Source: Methyloversatilis sp. (lineage in GTDB: Bacteria > Pseudomonadota > Gammaproteobacteria > Burkholderiales > Rhodocyclaceae). From it: a stretch of 64,000 nt of DNA. The notes beneath the pieces were generated by a model that made no database searches, was not told the origin of the DNA, and was given only the letters and a program-made list of their open reading frames with translations. The position numbers and the translations under genes are program-made. Below, piece by piece: positions 7,718 through 17,312 of the stretch. Every line of letters begins with the position of its first letter. The stretch's first letter is position 1. The DNA lies in contig NZ_JAUYNV010000038.1 of NCBI RefSeq assembly GCF_030698125.1, forward strand, positions 1 to 64,000, read 5' to 3'.

Positions 7718-8146
7718 ATGTTCGAAAATCCTTCGCCGCAGGCCATCGGCGCGCTGTTGCGGCGCGCGCGCACCGTGGCCGTCGTCGGCCTGTCCCCGAA
7801 TGAAAACCGCCCGAGTCATCGTGTCGCGCGCGCCATGCAGGGCTTCGGCTGGCGCATCGTGCCGGTGCGACCGGCCGTGACCGAAGTGCTGGGCGAAACG
7901 GCCTACGCGTCGCTCGATGACATTCCCGACGCGCTGCGGCGCGGCATCGACCTGGTCGATGTCTTTCTGGCGCCGCAACGCGTCGGCCCCGTGGTCGATC
8001 GCGCCATCGCGCTCGGCCTGCCGGCGATCTGGCTGCAGGACGGCGTGATCGACGAAGCCGCCGCGCAGCGTGCGAAGGACGCCGGGCTCACCGTCGTGAT
8101 GAACCGCTGCGTGTGGCGCGACTGGGTGCCGCTGGCGACTGAATGA
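7718..8146 (+). CDS. CoA-binding domain protein (YccU family)
   Basis: 142-residue stand-alone CoA-binding Rossmann domain. The strand-loop [22 protein letters not shown] (about 19-40) is the nucleotide-binding turn; [21 protein letters not shown] and [19 protein letters not shown] are further family blocks. Homologues such as YccU bind CoA in crystals, but no reaction is established. It is closely spaced after the acyltransferase gene and 22 bases before dapF, probably one transcript. Confidence 0.85.
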   Translation: MFENPSPQAIGALLRRARTVAVVGLSPNENRPSHRVARAMQGFGWRIVPVRPAVTEVLGETAYASLDDIPDALRRGIDLVDVFLAPQRVGPVVDRAIALGLPAIWLQDGVIDEAAAQRAKDAGLTVVMNRCVWRDWVPLATE

Positions 8147-8168
8147 AGGCGCACATGAAGGGACGCGC

Positions 8169-9002
8169 ATGAAGCTGCGTTTTTCCAAGATGCACGGCCT
8201 CGGCAACGATTTCGTCGTCATCGATGCGATCCGCCAGCAGGTCGACCTGACACCCGCGCGCGTGCGCTTTCTGGCCGACCGCCACTTCGGTGTCGGCTGT
8301 GACCAGTTGCTGCTGGTCGAGCGCGCGCAACAGCCGGGCGTCGATTTCCGTTACCGCATCTTCAACGCCGACGGCGGCGAGGTCGAGCAATGCGGCAATG
8401 GCGCGCGCTGTTTCGTGCGCTTCGTGCTCGATCAGGGGCTGACCGACAAGCGTCAGATCCGTGTCGAAACGATGTCCGGCGTGATTACGCTGACCGCGGA
8501 AGACGACGATGAAGTCACTGTAGACATGGGCGTGCCGGTGTTCGAACCGGCGCGCATCCCGTTCGATTCCGCCTCCGATGCCTTCGTGCAGCCGCTCGAC
8601 GTGGACGGTTTGACGTTGCCGATCACCGCCGTGTCGATGGGCAACCCGCATGCCGTGCAGGTGGTGGCCGCCGTCGATGCCGCGCCGGTCGCGCTGCAGG
8701 GGCCGCTGATCGAATCGCACATGCGCTTTCCGGCGCGGGTGAACGCCGGTTTCATGCAGGTGGTCGATGCGCATCACATCCGGTTGCGCGTGTATGAGCG
8801 CGGGGCCGGCGAAACGCTGGCCTGCGGCACCGGCGCCTGCGCCGCCGTGGTGGCCGGCGTGGTCAGGAATCTGCTCGACAGCCCGGTGCGCGTGACCACG
8901 CGCGGCGGCGAACTGAATATCCGCTGGGCCGGCGAAGGTGAGCCGGTCTACATGACCGGCCCGGCCGTGACCGTTTTTGAAGCAGACATTCATCTGGAGT
9001 GA
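8169..9002 (+). CDS. dapF: Diaminopimelate epimerase
   Basis: 277 residues, normal length. DapF converts LL- to meso-diaminopimelate in the lysine and peptidoglycan pathway. Both catalytic cysteines are visible: QCGNGARC at about 76-83 and ACGTGACA at about 218-225. The N-terminus [13 protein letters not shown] is diagnostic. It is seven bases upstream of the DUF484 gene, an arrangement common in proteobacteria (dapF-DUF484-xerC), although xerC is missing here. Confidence 0.97.
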   Translation: MKLRFSKMHGLGNDFVVIDAIRQQVDLTPARVRFLADRHFGVGCDQLLLVERAQQPGVDFRYRIFNADGGEVEQCGNGARCFVRFVLDQGLTDKRQIRVETMSGVITLTAEDDDEVTVDMGVPVFEPARIPFDSASDAFVQPLDVDGLTLPITAVSMGNPHAVQVVAAVDAAPVALQGPLIESHMRFPARVNAGFMQVVDAHHIRLRVYERGAGETLACGTGACAAVVAGVVRNLLDSPVRVTTRGGELNIRWAGEGEPVYMTGPAVTVFEADIHLE

Positions 9003-9009
9003 CCGAGGC

Positions 9010-9660
9010 ATGAGAGCCGACGACATCGCGCGTTACCTGCAGGACCACCCGCAGTTCTTCGAGGATTATCACGACCTGCTGGCGCAGCTTTATGTCCCGC
9101 ACCCGCACGGCGGCCGCACCATTTCGATCACCGAAAGGCAGATCCTGACGCTGCGCGAAAAGGCCAAGGCGCTGGAACTGAAGCTGGCCGAGCTACTGCG
9201 CTTCGGCGAAGACAACGACCTCATTTCCACGCGCGTGCATGCGCTGTCGGTCGCGCTGCTGACCGCTGGAAGCTTCGACGCGCTGATGAACGTGCTGCGC
9301 GAACAGCTGGCCGACGCCTTCGCCGTGCCGCAGCTGGCGCTGCGTCTGTGGAACAGCGTGCTGACGCGCGACAGCGACGTGTTCGCGCCGGTCGAGGAGC
9401 GCATCCGCGTGTTCGCCAACGACGCGAAGCATCCCTATTGCGGGCCGGTGAACGATCTGGGCGTGGTGGCGTGGTTCGGCGACGCGGCGCCGTCGGTGCA
9501 GTCGATTGCACTTATTCCGCTGCGCCGCGAATCACGCATCGTTGGTTTGCTGGCGCTGGGTTCCGACGATGCCGACCGTTTCGTGTCCGACATGGGCACG
9601 CTCTACCTCGAACGGATTGGCGAACTGCTTGGTGCGTCGCTGATCCGCGAGTTGGGCTGA
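9010..9660 (+). CDS. DUF484 family protein
   Basis: 216 residues, GAF-like DUF484 protein of unknown function. It begins with the conserved MRADDIARYLQDHPQFFEDY (1-20) and then a coiled segment (ITERQILTLREKAKALELKLAELL). The C-terminal GAF-like part ends ALGSDDADRFVSDMGTLYLERIGELLGA. In many relatives it sits between dapF and xerC; here the next gene is an rRNA methyltransferase, so xerC has been lost or moved. The start is the ATG nearest the conserved block, following GAGG. Confidence 0.9.
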   Translation: MRADDIARYLQDHPQFFEDYHDLLAQLYVPHPHGGRTISITERQILTLREKAKALELKLAELLRFGEDNDLISTRVHALSVALLTAGSFDALMNVLREQLADAFAVPQLALRLWNSVLTRDSDVFAPVEERIRVFANDAKHPYCGPVNDLGVVAWFGDAAPSVQSIALIPLRRESRIVGLLALGSDDADRFVSDMGTLYLERIGELLGASLIRELG

Positions 9661-9694
9661 GGGGTGGTGCCCCCACGCTTACTTCGTTCGCAAG

Positions 9695-9718
9695 GGGTCG
9701 GCTTTGCACAGCCGACCC
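9695..9718. repeat. REP-like hairpin, possible terminator
   Basis: GGGTCGGC (9695-9702) and GCCGACCC (9711-9718) form an 8-bp perfect stem with an 8-base loop. The core GGTCGGC is shared with the palindrome at 16-39. It lies between the DUF484 stop and the GTG of the methyltransferase gene. There is no U-tract on either side, so intrinsic termination is doubtful. Confidence 0.5.
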
Positions 9719-9734
9719 GTTCGGACGGCGCGGT

Positions 9735-10961
9735 GTGACCGCCACCCTGATCCTCGCGCCGGGCCGTGAACGCTCGGTGCTGCGGCGCCACCCGTGGATA
9801 TTCGCCGGCGCGGTCGATCGCATCGACGGTCGCGCCCGGCCGGGCGACACCGTCGTGGTCCAGGCGAGCAACGGCCGTGCGCTGGGGCGTGCAGCGCTGT
9901 CGCCCGAGTCGCAGATACGCGCCCGCATGTGGACCTTCGTCGACGAAAGCATTGACGACGCGTTCTTCCGCCGCACCGTGGCACGCGCGGTTGAGCAGCG
10001 GCGCGATCTGCCCGAACTGGCGGCTGAATTCGACGCATCCGGCGGTGTGCGGCTGCTCCACGGCGAATCCGACGGCCTGCCCGGCGTGGTGGCCGACCGC
10101 TACGGTGACGTGATCGTGCTGCAGATCACCAGCGCCGGAGGCGAAAAGTGGCGCGATGCCATCGCCGACGCGCTGACCCGGGCCACCGGCATCGCCCGCA
10201 TCTACGAGCGGTCCGACCCGGACGTACGCGCCCTCGAAGGGCTGGCCGTGCGCACCGGCTGGCTGACCGGCGAGGTGGGGAGCGAGGGCGGGGCGCCGCG
10301 ACCGGTCATTGCCGAACGTGCCGCGAGCGGCCGCATCAATATAGAAGTGGACGTGGCCGGCGGACACAAGACCGGCTTCTACCTCGATCAGCGTGACAGC
10401 CGCCGGTTGTGCGGCGAACTCGCGCAGGGCCGGCGGGTACTGAACTGTTTCTGCTACACCGGCGGCTTTTCGCTGCACGCGCTGGCCGGCGGGGCGAGCG
10501 AGGTGCTGTCGATCGATTCATCCGGCCCGGCGCTCGAAATGGCCCGCGCCAACATGGCGCACAACCCGGGCCTGGACGCCGGCCGCGCCACCTGGCTCGA
10601 AGCCGACGTGTTCCAGCACCTGCGCACGCTGCGTGCCGAAGGCCGCAAATTCGATCTGGTGGTGCTCGATCCGCCGAAGTTCGCGCCATCGGCGTCGCAC
10701 GCCAAGTCGGCTGCGCGCGCCTACAAGGACATCAACCTGCTCGGACTGCGCCTGCTGGCGCCGGGCGGACTGCTGATGACGTACTCCTGTTCGGCCGGCA
10801 TCGACCCGGCAATGTTCCAGGGCATCGTCGGCGACGCAGCGGCCGATGCCGGCGTCGGCGCGCGCGTTTTACGCCGGCTTTCGGCCGGGGTGGATCACCC
10901 GGTCGGGCTGGCTTTTCCGGAAGGCGAGTACCTGAAAGGGCTGCTCATCCGCGTGGCGTGA
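9735..10961 (+). CDS. Class I SAM-dependent rRNA methyltransferase (RlmI-like)
   Basis: 408-residue protein with an N-terminal PUA-like domain (LILAPGRERSVLRRHPWIFAGAV) and a Rossmann methyltransferase domain. HKTGFYLDQRDSRRL, NCFCYTGGFSLHALAGGA (SAM motif I) and VVLDPPKFAPS are hallmarks of the RlmI family, which makes m5C at 23S rRNA position 1962. The cysteine in TYSCSAG fits an m5C enzyme. GTG is the first in-frame start after the upstream hairpin; the Shine-Dalgarno is weak, so the exact start is uncertain. About 70 bases separate it from dksA. Confidence 0.88.
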   Translation: MTATLILAPGRERSVLRRHPWIFAGAVDRIDGRARPGDTVVVQASNGRALGRAALSPESQIRARMWTFVDESIDDAFFRRTVARAVEQRRDLPELAAEFDASGGVRLLHGESDGLPGVVADRYGDVIVLQITSAGGEKWRDAIADALTRATGIARIYERSDPDVRALEGLAVRTGWLTGEVGSEGGAPRPVIAERAASGRINIEVDVAGGHKTGFYLDQRDSRRLCGELAQGRRVLNCFCYTGGFSLHALAGGASEVLSIDSSGPALEMARANMAHNPGLDAGRATWLEADVFQHLRTLRAEGRKFDLVVLDPPKFAPSASHAKSAARAYKDINLLGLRLLAPGGLLMTYSCSAGIDPAMFQGIVGDAAADAGVGARVLRRLSAGVDHPVGLAFPEGEYLKGLLIRVA

Positions 10962-11030
10962 CAACGCGGCTCTTGTTTTACTGCAAACATTGGTATCCTC
11001 CCGCTCTTTCCAACTTGGGAGTCCCCGCGG

Positions 11031-11468
11031 ATGGCCACCAAGAACGCCGGCAAGGCAGACAAGCCGCTGACCGAAGCCGACATGCTGAAGATGCCGGAAA
11101 AGGACTACATGAACGAGGCGCAGCTCGCGTTTTTCCGCGGTCTGCTCGCGCGCATGCGTGACGACATCCTGCGCAAGGCCGATGAAACGGTCGAGCACAT
11201 GCGGGAAGTCGACAACGTGTCCGACCCGGCCGACCGCGCGACGGTCGAAGAGGAACACACGCTGGAGCTGCGCGCCCGCGACCGCGAGCGCAAGTTGCTG
11301 AAGAAGATCGAACAGGCGATCGACCGCATCGACGCAGGCGAGTACGGCTATTGCGACGAAACCGGCGAGCCGATCGGCATCGGCCGCCTGCTTGCCCGTC
11401 CGACCGCGACGCTGACCATCGAAGCGCAGGAACGGCGCGAGCGGCTGCAGAAGCTGTACGGCGACTGA
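11031..11468 (+). CDS. dksA: DksA-type RNA polymerase regulator with a single cysteine
   Basis: 145 residues. DksA enters the RNA polymerase secondary channel and works with ppGpp on rRNA and amino acid promoters. The coiled coil with tip motif DPADRATVEEE (about 65-75; the DxxDxA acidic tip is present) is intact. The zinc finger is not: EYGYCDETGEPIGIG and LTIEAQERRERLQ keep only one of the four cysteines of E. coli DksA. This cysteine-poor form is widespread in alpha- and beta-proteobacteria and can work without zinc. It has its own intergenic region upstream and is followed by a His-rich small protein and a zinc-receptor-like gene. Confidence 0.95.
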   Translation: MATKNAGKADKPLTEADMLKMPEKDYMNEAQLAFFRGLLARMRDDILRKADETVEHMREVDNVSDPADRATVEEEHTLELRARDRERKLLKKIEQAIDRIDAGEYGYCDETGEPIGIGRLLARPTATLTIEAQERRERLQKLYGD

Positions 11469-11483
11469 AACAGCGTTGTTCTC

Positions 11484-11795
11484 ATGAATCCCCTGTTCGT
11501 ATTGCGACGCATCCTGCTTTTGCTGTGCCTGCTCGGGGCACAGCATGTGGCGTTGGCGCACGCATACGAACATCATCCGGGCCCCGGATCGGAACACGGC
11601 TCGGGTCTGCACGCGGTGTCGTGCGCAGACTGCGTCGCCGGTCATGCGCTGAACGCGGCGGTTCCGGGCACGCTGCCCGGGCTGCGCCACGCCAGCCTCG
11701 GCCATGTGTTCAGCAGCGCTGCGTCGGTGCCGTCAGCGGCCTGTCAATTGCCGGAGCAGCGCTCGCACGGCCCGCCTTCCCTCTCCCTGATCTGA
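11484..11795 (+). CDS. Small exported His/Cys-rich protein, possible metal binder
   Basis: 103 residues. The N-terminus is a clear signal peptide (RRILLLLCLLGAQHVALA). The mature part starts HAYEHHPGPGSEHGSGLHAVSCADCVAGH, rich in histidine with a CxxC, then LPEQRSHGPP. It resembles small periplasmic proteins found beside metal transport genes, but I cannot name a family. It is 15 bases after dksA and about 90 bases before the TonB-dependent receptor gene, suggesting one metal-related unit. Confidence 0.65.
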   Translation: MNPLFVLRRILLLLCLLGAQHVALAHAYEHHPGPGSEHGSGLHAVSCADCVAGHALNAAVPGTLPGLRHASLGHVFSSAASVPSAACQLPEQRSHGPPSLSLI

Positions 11796-11800
11796 CACAG

Positions 11801-11820
11801 CGCGCCCCCGTGAGGGCGCG
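11801..11820 (+). other. Short hairpin before the receptor gene
   Basis: CGCGCCC (11801-11807) and GGGCGCG (11814-11820) form a 7-bp stem with loop CCGTGA. No U-tract follows. It could attenuate or protect the message between the small protein and the receptor. A Zur-type operator was looked for in 11796-11887 and not seen. Confidence 0.4.
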
Positions 11821-11887
11821 ATCCATCCAGTGAAAGACCGGCTGCGCAGCGCGCGCGGCCATGCCCTATCGGGCCAGGGGAGCATTC

Positions 11888-13903
11888 ATGTACCACTCGC
11901 ATTCAATGCGAAGCGCCGTGATGGCCGCTTCGATCGCAGCCATGGCCATGCCGGCCGCGGCGCAAACCATCAAGGATCTGCCTACCGTCGTCGTGACCGG
12001 CAATCCACTCGGCAGCGACCTGTCGGATCTCGTCAGCCCGGTATCGGTCATGGACGGCAATGACCTGACGCTGCGCGGCGCCAGCACGCTGGGCGAAACG
12101 GTGGGCACGCTGCCCGGCGTCAGCAGCACCTGGTTCGGGCCGAATTCGAGTCGCCCGGTCATCCGGGGCCTGGATGGCGACCGGGTGCGCATCCTGAGCA
12201 ACGGCGGCGCGACCGTCGATGCGTCGTCGCTGTCCTTCGACCACGCGGTCACGACCGATCCGCTGGTGATCGAACGGGTCGAGGTGGTGCGCGGCCCGGC
12301 GGCGCTCATGTATGGCGGCAACGCGGTGGGCGGCGTGGTCAATACGCTGGACAACCGTATTCCCCAGGGCGCGCTGTCCGGTGCCAGTGGCCGCCTTGAC
12401 GGCGTGGTCGGCGGTGCGGATTCGACACGCGCGGTTGCCGGCCGGGCGGAATTCGGTGCCAACGGCTTCAATCTGCACGTGGATGGCTTCAGTCGCCGCA
12501 CCAGCGACCTGCGTATTCCACGCAGCACGGGGGCGTCGCGGCTGCGCAATTCGGCGGCGGAGAGCGAGGGCGGCGGCATCGGCTTTTCGCTGGCGGGCGA
12601 CAAGGGTTATGTCGGCGCGTCCTACGGCCAGTACGACACGCTGTACGGCACCGTCGCCGAACCGACCATCACCATCGACATGCGCAGCGAGCGCTGGGAC
12701 CTGGCCGGCGAGGCGCGCGATCTGGGCGGTTTCATCACCGGCCTGAAATTCCGTGCCGGTCACACCGACTACAAGCATGTCGAACTGGATGATGGCGCGC
12801 CCGAGACGCGTTTCTTCAACAAGGGCACCGACTTCCGCGTCGAGGCCAGCCACGCGCCGATCGGTGCCTTCCGCGGCGTATTCGGCGTGCAGCTCGACAG
12901 CAGCGACTTTTCGGCGCTCGGCGCAGAGGCCTTCGTGCCGTCCACCAGCACCGATACGCGCGCACTGTTCGTGTTCGAGGAAACGAAGATCGGCGACCTC
13001 AAGCTCACCTTCGGCGGGCGCATCGAGCGGGCCAAGGTCGGCACCGACGGCGGTGGCCCGGATGACGCGAACAACCCCGGCACGCCGCGCTTCGACCCGT
13101 CGCAGGAGCGCCGCTTCACGGCGCGCAGCGCAGCCTTCGGTGCCATCTACCCGTTGAACGACGTGTTTTCGGTGGCCAGCCAGCTGGCGCACACCGAGCG
13201 TGCACCGACCTTTTACGAGCTGTTCGCCAATGGCCCGCATGCCGCCACCGGCAATTACGAACTGGGCAACACCGCGCTCGATACCGAGAAATCGAACTCG
13301 ATCGACCTGCAGCTTCGGGTCAAGAGCGGTGAGCACAGCGGCAGCGTCGGCGTATTCCACAGCCGCTTCAACAACTACATCGCGCTGTCGGGCAGCGGGC
13401 GCAACCGCGAAGAAGACGGCCTGATCGACCCTGCAGGTGAATTGCCTGAATTCACCTACAACGCGGTGCCGGCCAGATTCACCGGTGTCGAGGCGCAGGC
13501 GCACCTGCTTTTGTGCCGCTGCGCCGGCGAACTGCACCTCGACCTGCAGGCCGACATGGTGCGTGCCAGCAATCGTGACACCGGCGAGCCGCTGCCGCGC
13601 ATTGCGCCGATGCGAGCGCTGGCCGCGTTGAACTGGCACCGCGACCGGCTGCAAATGCGCCTTGAGGCGCAGGGCGTGCGCCGGCAGGACCGGGTAGACG
13701 ACGGCGGTACTCCGACCGCGGGCTACACGCTGGTCAACGCATTTGCCAGCTACGGCTTCTCGGCGGGCGGCATGGGCTGGGAAGCCTGGCTGCGCGGCAA
13801 CAACCTGTTTGATACCGAAGCGCGCAACCACGTGTCTTTCCTGAAGACGATTGCACCGCTGCCCGGGCGCAGCGTGATGGCCGGCCTGCGGATGAATTTC
13901 TGA
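11888..13903 (+). CDS. TonB-dependent outer membrane receptor, ZnuD-like
   Basis: 671 residues: signal peptide (MAASIAAMAMPAAAQ), TonB box-like PTVVVTG, plug with RGLDGDRVRILSNGGATVDA and VEVVRGPAALMYGGNAVGGV, then a 22-strand type barrel ending in an aromatic residue (LRMNF). The SSLSFDHAVTTDPLVIERVE stretch is very like Neisseria ZnuD, a zinc/heme receptor. Barrel loops carry LLLCRCAGELHLD, a possible metal site. The start at MYHSHS follows GGGGAG by seven bases. Zinc is the best guess for substrate; siderophore or heme uptake is not excluded. Confidence 0.85.
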   Translation: MYHSHSMRSAVMAASIAAMAMPAAAQTIKDLPTVVVTGNPLGSDLSDLVSPVSVMDGNDLTLRGASTLGETVGTLPGVSSTWFGPNSSRPVIRGLDGDRVRILSNGGATVDASSLSFDHAVTTDPLVIERVEVVRGPAALMYGGNAVGGVVNTLDNRIPQGALSGASGRLDGVVGGADSTRAVAGRAEFGANGFNLHVDGFSRRTSDLRIPRSTGASRLRNSAAESEGGGIGFSLAGDKGYVGASYGQYDTLYGTVAEPTITIDMRSERWDLAGEARDLGGFITGLKFRAGHTDYKHVELDDGAPETRFFNKGTDFRVEASHAPIGAFRGVFGVQLDSSDFSALGAEAFVPSTSTDTRALFVFEETKIGDLKLTFGGRIERAKVGTDGGGPDDANNPGTPRFDPSQERRFTARSAAFGAIYPLNDVFSVASQLAHTERAPTFYELFANGPHAATGNYELGNTALDTEKSNSIDLQLRVKSGEHSGSVGVFHSRFNNYIALSGSGRNREEDGLIDPAGELPEFTYNAVPARFTGVEAQAHLLLCRCAGELHLDLQADMVRASNRDTGEPLPRIAPMRALAALNWHRDRLQMRLEAQGVRRQDRVDDGGTPTAGYTLVNAFASYGFSAGGMGWEAWLRGNNLFDTEARNHVSFLKTIAPLPGRSVMAGLRMNF

Positions 13904-14053
13904 GCGCAACGACCTGGTGGGCGGGCGCCTGTCACGTCTGCTTACCGGATCGGCGCGCAGCGCGGAGGGTTTGCGGGGTAAAGTAAAGATCTGTATCGAT
14001 TTTGTCCAGGCAGTGCCGTTAACCCTTCGGGTTGACCCGATATCTTTCCTCCC

Positions 14054-15274
14054 GTGGCCTTTTCATTCTTCAAGAAATCACCTGCGCCGCAGGTCGAGAC
14101 GCGCAAACCCGTGCAGCCCGCCCGCGGCGGCACGGCTTCGCGTCCGCCCCAGAGCACGCCGCCCCAGAGCGGGCCGCGCAGTGTTGCGCCGAGCGTGTCG
14201 CCATCGGGTGGCCTGATATCGCTCGACTTCATCTCGCGCGATCCGCTCGAGGGCGCGCGTCGCATGGGCAAGGGCGAGCTGGAAGTGCAGGACGTTGCCA
14301 GCGGACTGCACCCGGTGGTCGAAGAGGCGGCGATGCTGTTTGCCAACGGTGACGATGAAGCCGCACTGAGTGCGCTCGAGCGCGCCACCTTCGACGATCT
14401 GGGCAGTTCCGCCGAGCAGGTGTGGTCGATGCTGTTCGATCTGTGTCACGCGCTCGGTCGCTGCGACGCCTTCGAGGCGCACGCACTGGCCTACGCCGAA
14501 CGTTTCGAGCGCTCTGCGCCGACCTGGCCGGCCAGCCCGTCCCGAGGCGCGGCAAATGGCCCCCCAACCTTGACGCTGTCCGGAAAGCTGTGCGAAGCCA
14601 GCCGCGCGATGATTGACCAGTTCGACCGCCTCGCTTGCAAAACCCCGCTGCTCAGGCTCGACACCGCACGCGTGCAGGACGTGGACGAAGACGGCGCGAA
14701 AATGTTGACCGAGGCGCTGGTGAAGGTCAGGCGCAGCGGCCATCGGGTGGCGATGATCAATGTCACTCATCTGCGGGATCTGCTGGCACCGCGCGTCATT
14801 CCGGGCACGGCGGCGCTGCCGGAACAATGGCTGCTCTATCTGGAAACGCTGCAACAACTGGGCGACGAAGCGGCATTCGAGGAATTTGCCATCCAGTATG
14901 CGGTGACGTTCGAACAGTCGCCGCCGTCATGGGATGCGCGCTGGGTGTCGGCCACGCTGCTGCCGGCGGCGCCCGAGCCGGTCAAACCGAATGGCAAGCC
15001 GGCAGTGGCATTGCAGGGCGAAATCACCGGCGCCAGGCAGGATGCCTTCGCCGTACTGACGGCCGGTGATCATCCGCCGGGTGTGCTCAAGGTCGAGTGT
15101 TGCGATCTGAAGCGCATGGATTTCATCAGCGCGGGCCTGCTGTTCAACGTGATCACTGCGGTGCAGGCCACCGGTCGCCAACCGCGTTTCGTCGAGGTGC
15201 GTCCGATGATTGCAGCGCTGTTCGTGCTGATCGGCGTCGCCGCGGTGGCGGAAATCCAGCAGCGGCATTTCTGA
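14054..15274 (+). CDS. Protein with two STAS-like domains, function unknown
   Basis: 406 residues. A Pro/Ser-rich N-terminus (about 10-55) is followed by a helical region, then a STAS-like block ([21 protein letters not shown]...[20 protein letters not shown], about 173-225) and a second one at the C-terminus ([15 protein letters not shown]...[23 protein letters not shown], about 315-385). STAS domains bind partners in anti-sigma and phospholipid-transport systems. The GTG start is the first in frame after TCCTCCC and the Shine-Dalgarno is poor. It lies directly upstream of hslVU in the same direction. Conserved architecture, no known role. Confidence 0.7.
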   Translation: MAFSFFKKSPAPQVETRKPVQPARGGTASRPPQSTPPQSGPRSVAPSVSPSGGLISLDFISRDPLEGARRMGKGELEVQDVASGLHPVVEEAAMLFANGDDEAALSALERATFDDLGSSAEQVWSMLFDLCHALGRCDAFEAHALAYAERFERSAPTWPASPSRGAANGPPTLTLSGKLCEASRAMIDQFDRLACKTPLLRLDTARVQDVDEDGAKMLTEALVKVRRSGHRVAMINVTHLRDLLAPRVIPGTAALPEQWLLYLETLQQLGDEAAFEEFAIQYAVTFEQSPPSWDARWVSATLLPAAPEPVKPNGKPAVALQGEITGARQDAFAVLTAGDHPPGVLKVECCDLKRMDFISAGLLFNVITAVQATGRQPRFVEVRPMIAALFVLIGVAAVAEIQQRHF

Positions 15275-15276
15275 AT

Positions 15277-15292
15277 CGACCCAACTGGGTCG
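15277..15292 (+). other. Small hairpin between the STAS gene and hslV
   Basis: CGACCC (15277-15282) pairs with GGGTCG (15287-15292) around AACT. No U-tract follows, so it is at most a partial terminator or mRNA-stability element. Confidence 0.35.
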
Positions 15293-15342
15293 CTGCCCGC
15301 AAGGGTAAAGTACGCGACCTCTCCGCTTCATCAGGATCAGGC

Positions 15343-15882
15343 ATGGAACAATTTCACGGCACGACCATCCTTTCGGTGCGCCGTCCGGGGCAGGTTGCGC
15401 TCGGCGGCGACGGTCAGGTCACGCTCGGCAACATCGTCGTCAAGTCTACGGCACGCAAGGTGCGCCGCCTGTACCAGGGCCGCATTCTGGCCGGATTCGC
15501 CGGCGGCACCGCCGACGCCTTCACGCTGTTCGAGCGCTTCGAATCCAAACTGGAAAAGCATCAGGGGCATCTGTTGCGCAGTGCGGTCGAACTGGCCAAG
15601 GACTGGCGCACCGATCGCATGCTGCGCCGGCTCGAAGCCATGCTCGCCGTGGCCGATCGCGAGTCGTCGCTGATCATCACCGGCAACGGCGATGTGCTTG
15701 AACCGGAAGGCGGCATCGTTGCCATAGGGTCGGGCGGCGCATACGCCCAGGCAGCCGCCCGCGCACTGGTCGAAAACACCGAGCTGTCCGCGAGTGACGT
15801 GATTTCGAAGTCGCTCGGCATTGCCGGCGATCTGTGCATCTACACCAACCAGAGCCACACCATCGAAGTGATCGAATGGTGA
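15343..15882 (+). CDS. hslV: HslV, ATP-dependent protease proteolytic subunit
   Basis: 179 residues. HslV (ClpQ) forms the double-hexamer threonine protease of the HslUV heat-shock protease. [14 protein letters not shown] shows the threonine that becomes N-terminal after leader removal; the six-residue leader is the beta-proteobacterial form. [10 protein letters not shown] and [15 protein letters not shown] are further family signatures. The stop overlaps the hslU start (TGATG). I see no sigma-32 promoter directly upstream, so heat control may come from further up or be absent. Confidence 0.97.
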   Translation: MEQFHGTTILSVRRPGQVALGGDGQVTLGNIVVKSTARKVRRLYQGRILAGFAGGTADAFTLFERFESKLEKHQGHLLRSAVELAKDWRTDRMLRRLEAMLAVADRESSLIITGNGDVLEPEGGIVAIGSGGAYAQAAARALVENTELSASDVISKSLGIAGDLCIYTNQSHTIEVIEW

Positions 15883-17231
15883 TGAATACAGCCGCTTCCA
15901 GTCACACCATGACGCCCTCCGAAATCGTGTCCGAACTGGACAAGCACATCGTCGGACAGACGCGTGCCAAGCGCGCCGTCGCCGTGGCGCTGCGCAACCG
16001 CTGGCGCCGCGCCCAGGTGGCCGAGCCACTGCGTACCGAAATCACGCCGAAGAACATTCTGATGATCGGGCCGACCGGGGTCGGCAAGACCGAGATCGCG
16101 CGCCGGCTGGCACGCCTGGCCAACGCGCCCTTCATCAAGGTCGAGGCGACCAAGTTCACCGAAGTGGGCTATGTCGGGCGCGACGTCGACAGCATCATCC
16201 GCGACCTGATGGAGATCGCGATCAAGGATCTGCGCGAGCGCGCGATGAAGGCGTCGCGCACGCGCGCCGAGGACGCCGCGGAAGACCGCATCCTGGACGT
16301 GCTGCTGCCGCCGGCCCGCCCGACGGGTTTTGGCACCGACGTGCCGCCGGCGGAAGAATCCGGCACGCGGCAGAAATTCCGCAAGAAGCTGCGCGAGGGC
16401 GAACTGGACGACAAGGAGATCGACATCGAAGTCGCGCAGTCTTCGCAGTCGATGGAAATACTGACGCCGCCCGGCATGGAGGAACTGTCCGGGCAGCTGC
16501 AGTCGATGTTCCAGAACATGGGCAACCCGCGCCGCAGCCGGCGCCGCATGACCATCGCCGAAGCGATGCGCGTGCTGACCGACGAAGAGGCCGCCCTGCT
16601 GGTGAACGAGGACGAGGTGAAGCAGCAGGCGCGCGTCGCGGTCGAGCAGCATGGCATCGTGTTCCTCGACGAGATCGACAAGATCGCCACCCGTTCTGAG
16701 CACGGCGGCGCCGACGTGTCGCGCCAGGGCGTGCAGCGTGACCTGCTGCCGCTGGTCGAAGGCACGACCATCAGCACCAAGTACGGCATGGTGAAGACCG
16801 ACCACATCCTGTTCATCGCCAGTGGCGCCTTCCACCTGTCGCGCCCGAGCGACCTGATCCCGGAAATGCAGGGCCGATTCCCGATCCGGGTCGAACTCGA
16901 ATCATTGTCGGTGGAAGATTTCGAACGCATCCTGACCGCCACCGACGCCTGCCTGACGCGCCAGTACATTGCGCTGCTGGGCACCGACGGCGTCACGCTG
17001 GAGTTCACCGCCGACGGGATCCGCCGGCTGGCCGAAGTCGCCTGGTCGGTGAATGAGCGCACCGAAAACATCGGCGCGCGCCGCCTGCACACGGTGATGG
17101 AAAAGCTGCTGGAAGACGTGTCCTTCGACGCCGGCCGGCACGACAGCGCACTGACCGTCGATGCCGCCTATGTCGACGTTCGCCTGGGCGAACTGTCGCA
17201 GAGCGAAGACCTTGCGCGCTATGTTCTTTGA
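15882..17231 (+). CDS. hslU: HslU, ATPase/unfoldase subunit of HslUV
   Basis: 449 residues, the AAA+ hexamer that unfolds substrates for Hsl[35 protein letters not shown] is the diagnostic N-terminus. Walker A is [15 protein letters not shown] near 64-78 and Walker B is [11 protein letters not shown]. The inserted I-domain is charged (about 125-230). The C-terminus ending EDLARYVL supplies the tail that docks into HslV. The start at 15882 overlaps the hslV stop by one base; an internal ATG at 15909 is an alternative. Confidence 0.97.
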   Translation: MNTAASSHTMTPSEIVSELDKHIVGQTRAKRAVAVALRNRWRRAQVAEPLRTEITPKNILMIGPTGVGKTEIARRLARLANAPFIKVEATKFTEVGYVGRDVDSIIRDLMEIAIKDLRERAMKASRTRAEDAAEDRILDVLLPPARPTGFGTDVPPAEESGTRQKFRKKLREGELDDKEIDIEVAQSSQSMEILTPPGMEELSGQLQSMFQNMGNPRRSRRRMTIAEAMRVLTDEEAALLVNEDEVKQQARVAVEQHGIVFLDEIDKIATRSEHGGADVSRQGVQRDLLPLVEGTTISTKYGMVKTDHILFIASGAFHLSRPSDLIPEMQGRFPIRVELESLSVEDFERILTATDACLTRQYIALLGTDGVTLEFTADGIRRLAEVAWSVNERTENIGARRLHTVMEKLLEDVSFDAGRHDSALTVDAAYVDVRLGELSQSEDLARYVL

Positions 17232-17312
17232 GCGCACACCGGTGCGTGCCGCTCTTTCCGTCTTCCCGAGCTTCTGCCTGAAGGTCCGCCTGTCCGTCTA
17301 CCTGAGCGTCCG

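Noticed and set aside
11796-11887. Zur operator before the ZnuD-like gene
   Set aside because: No palindrome of the expected type was seen; only a GC-rich hairpin.
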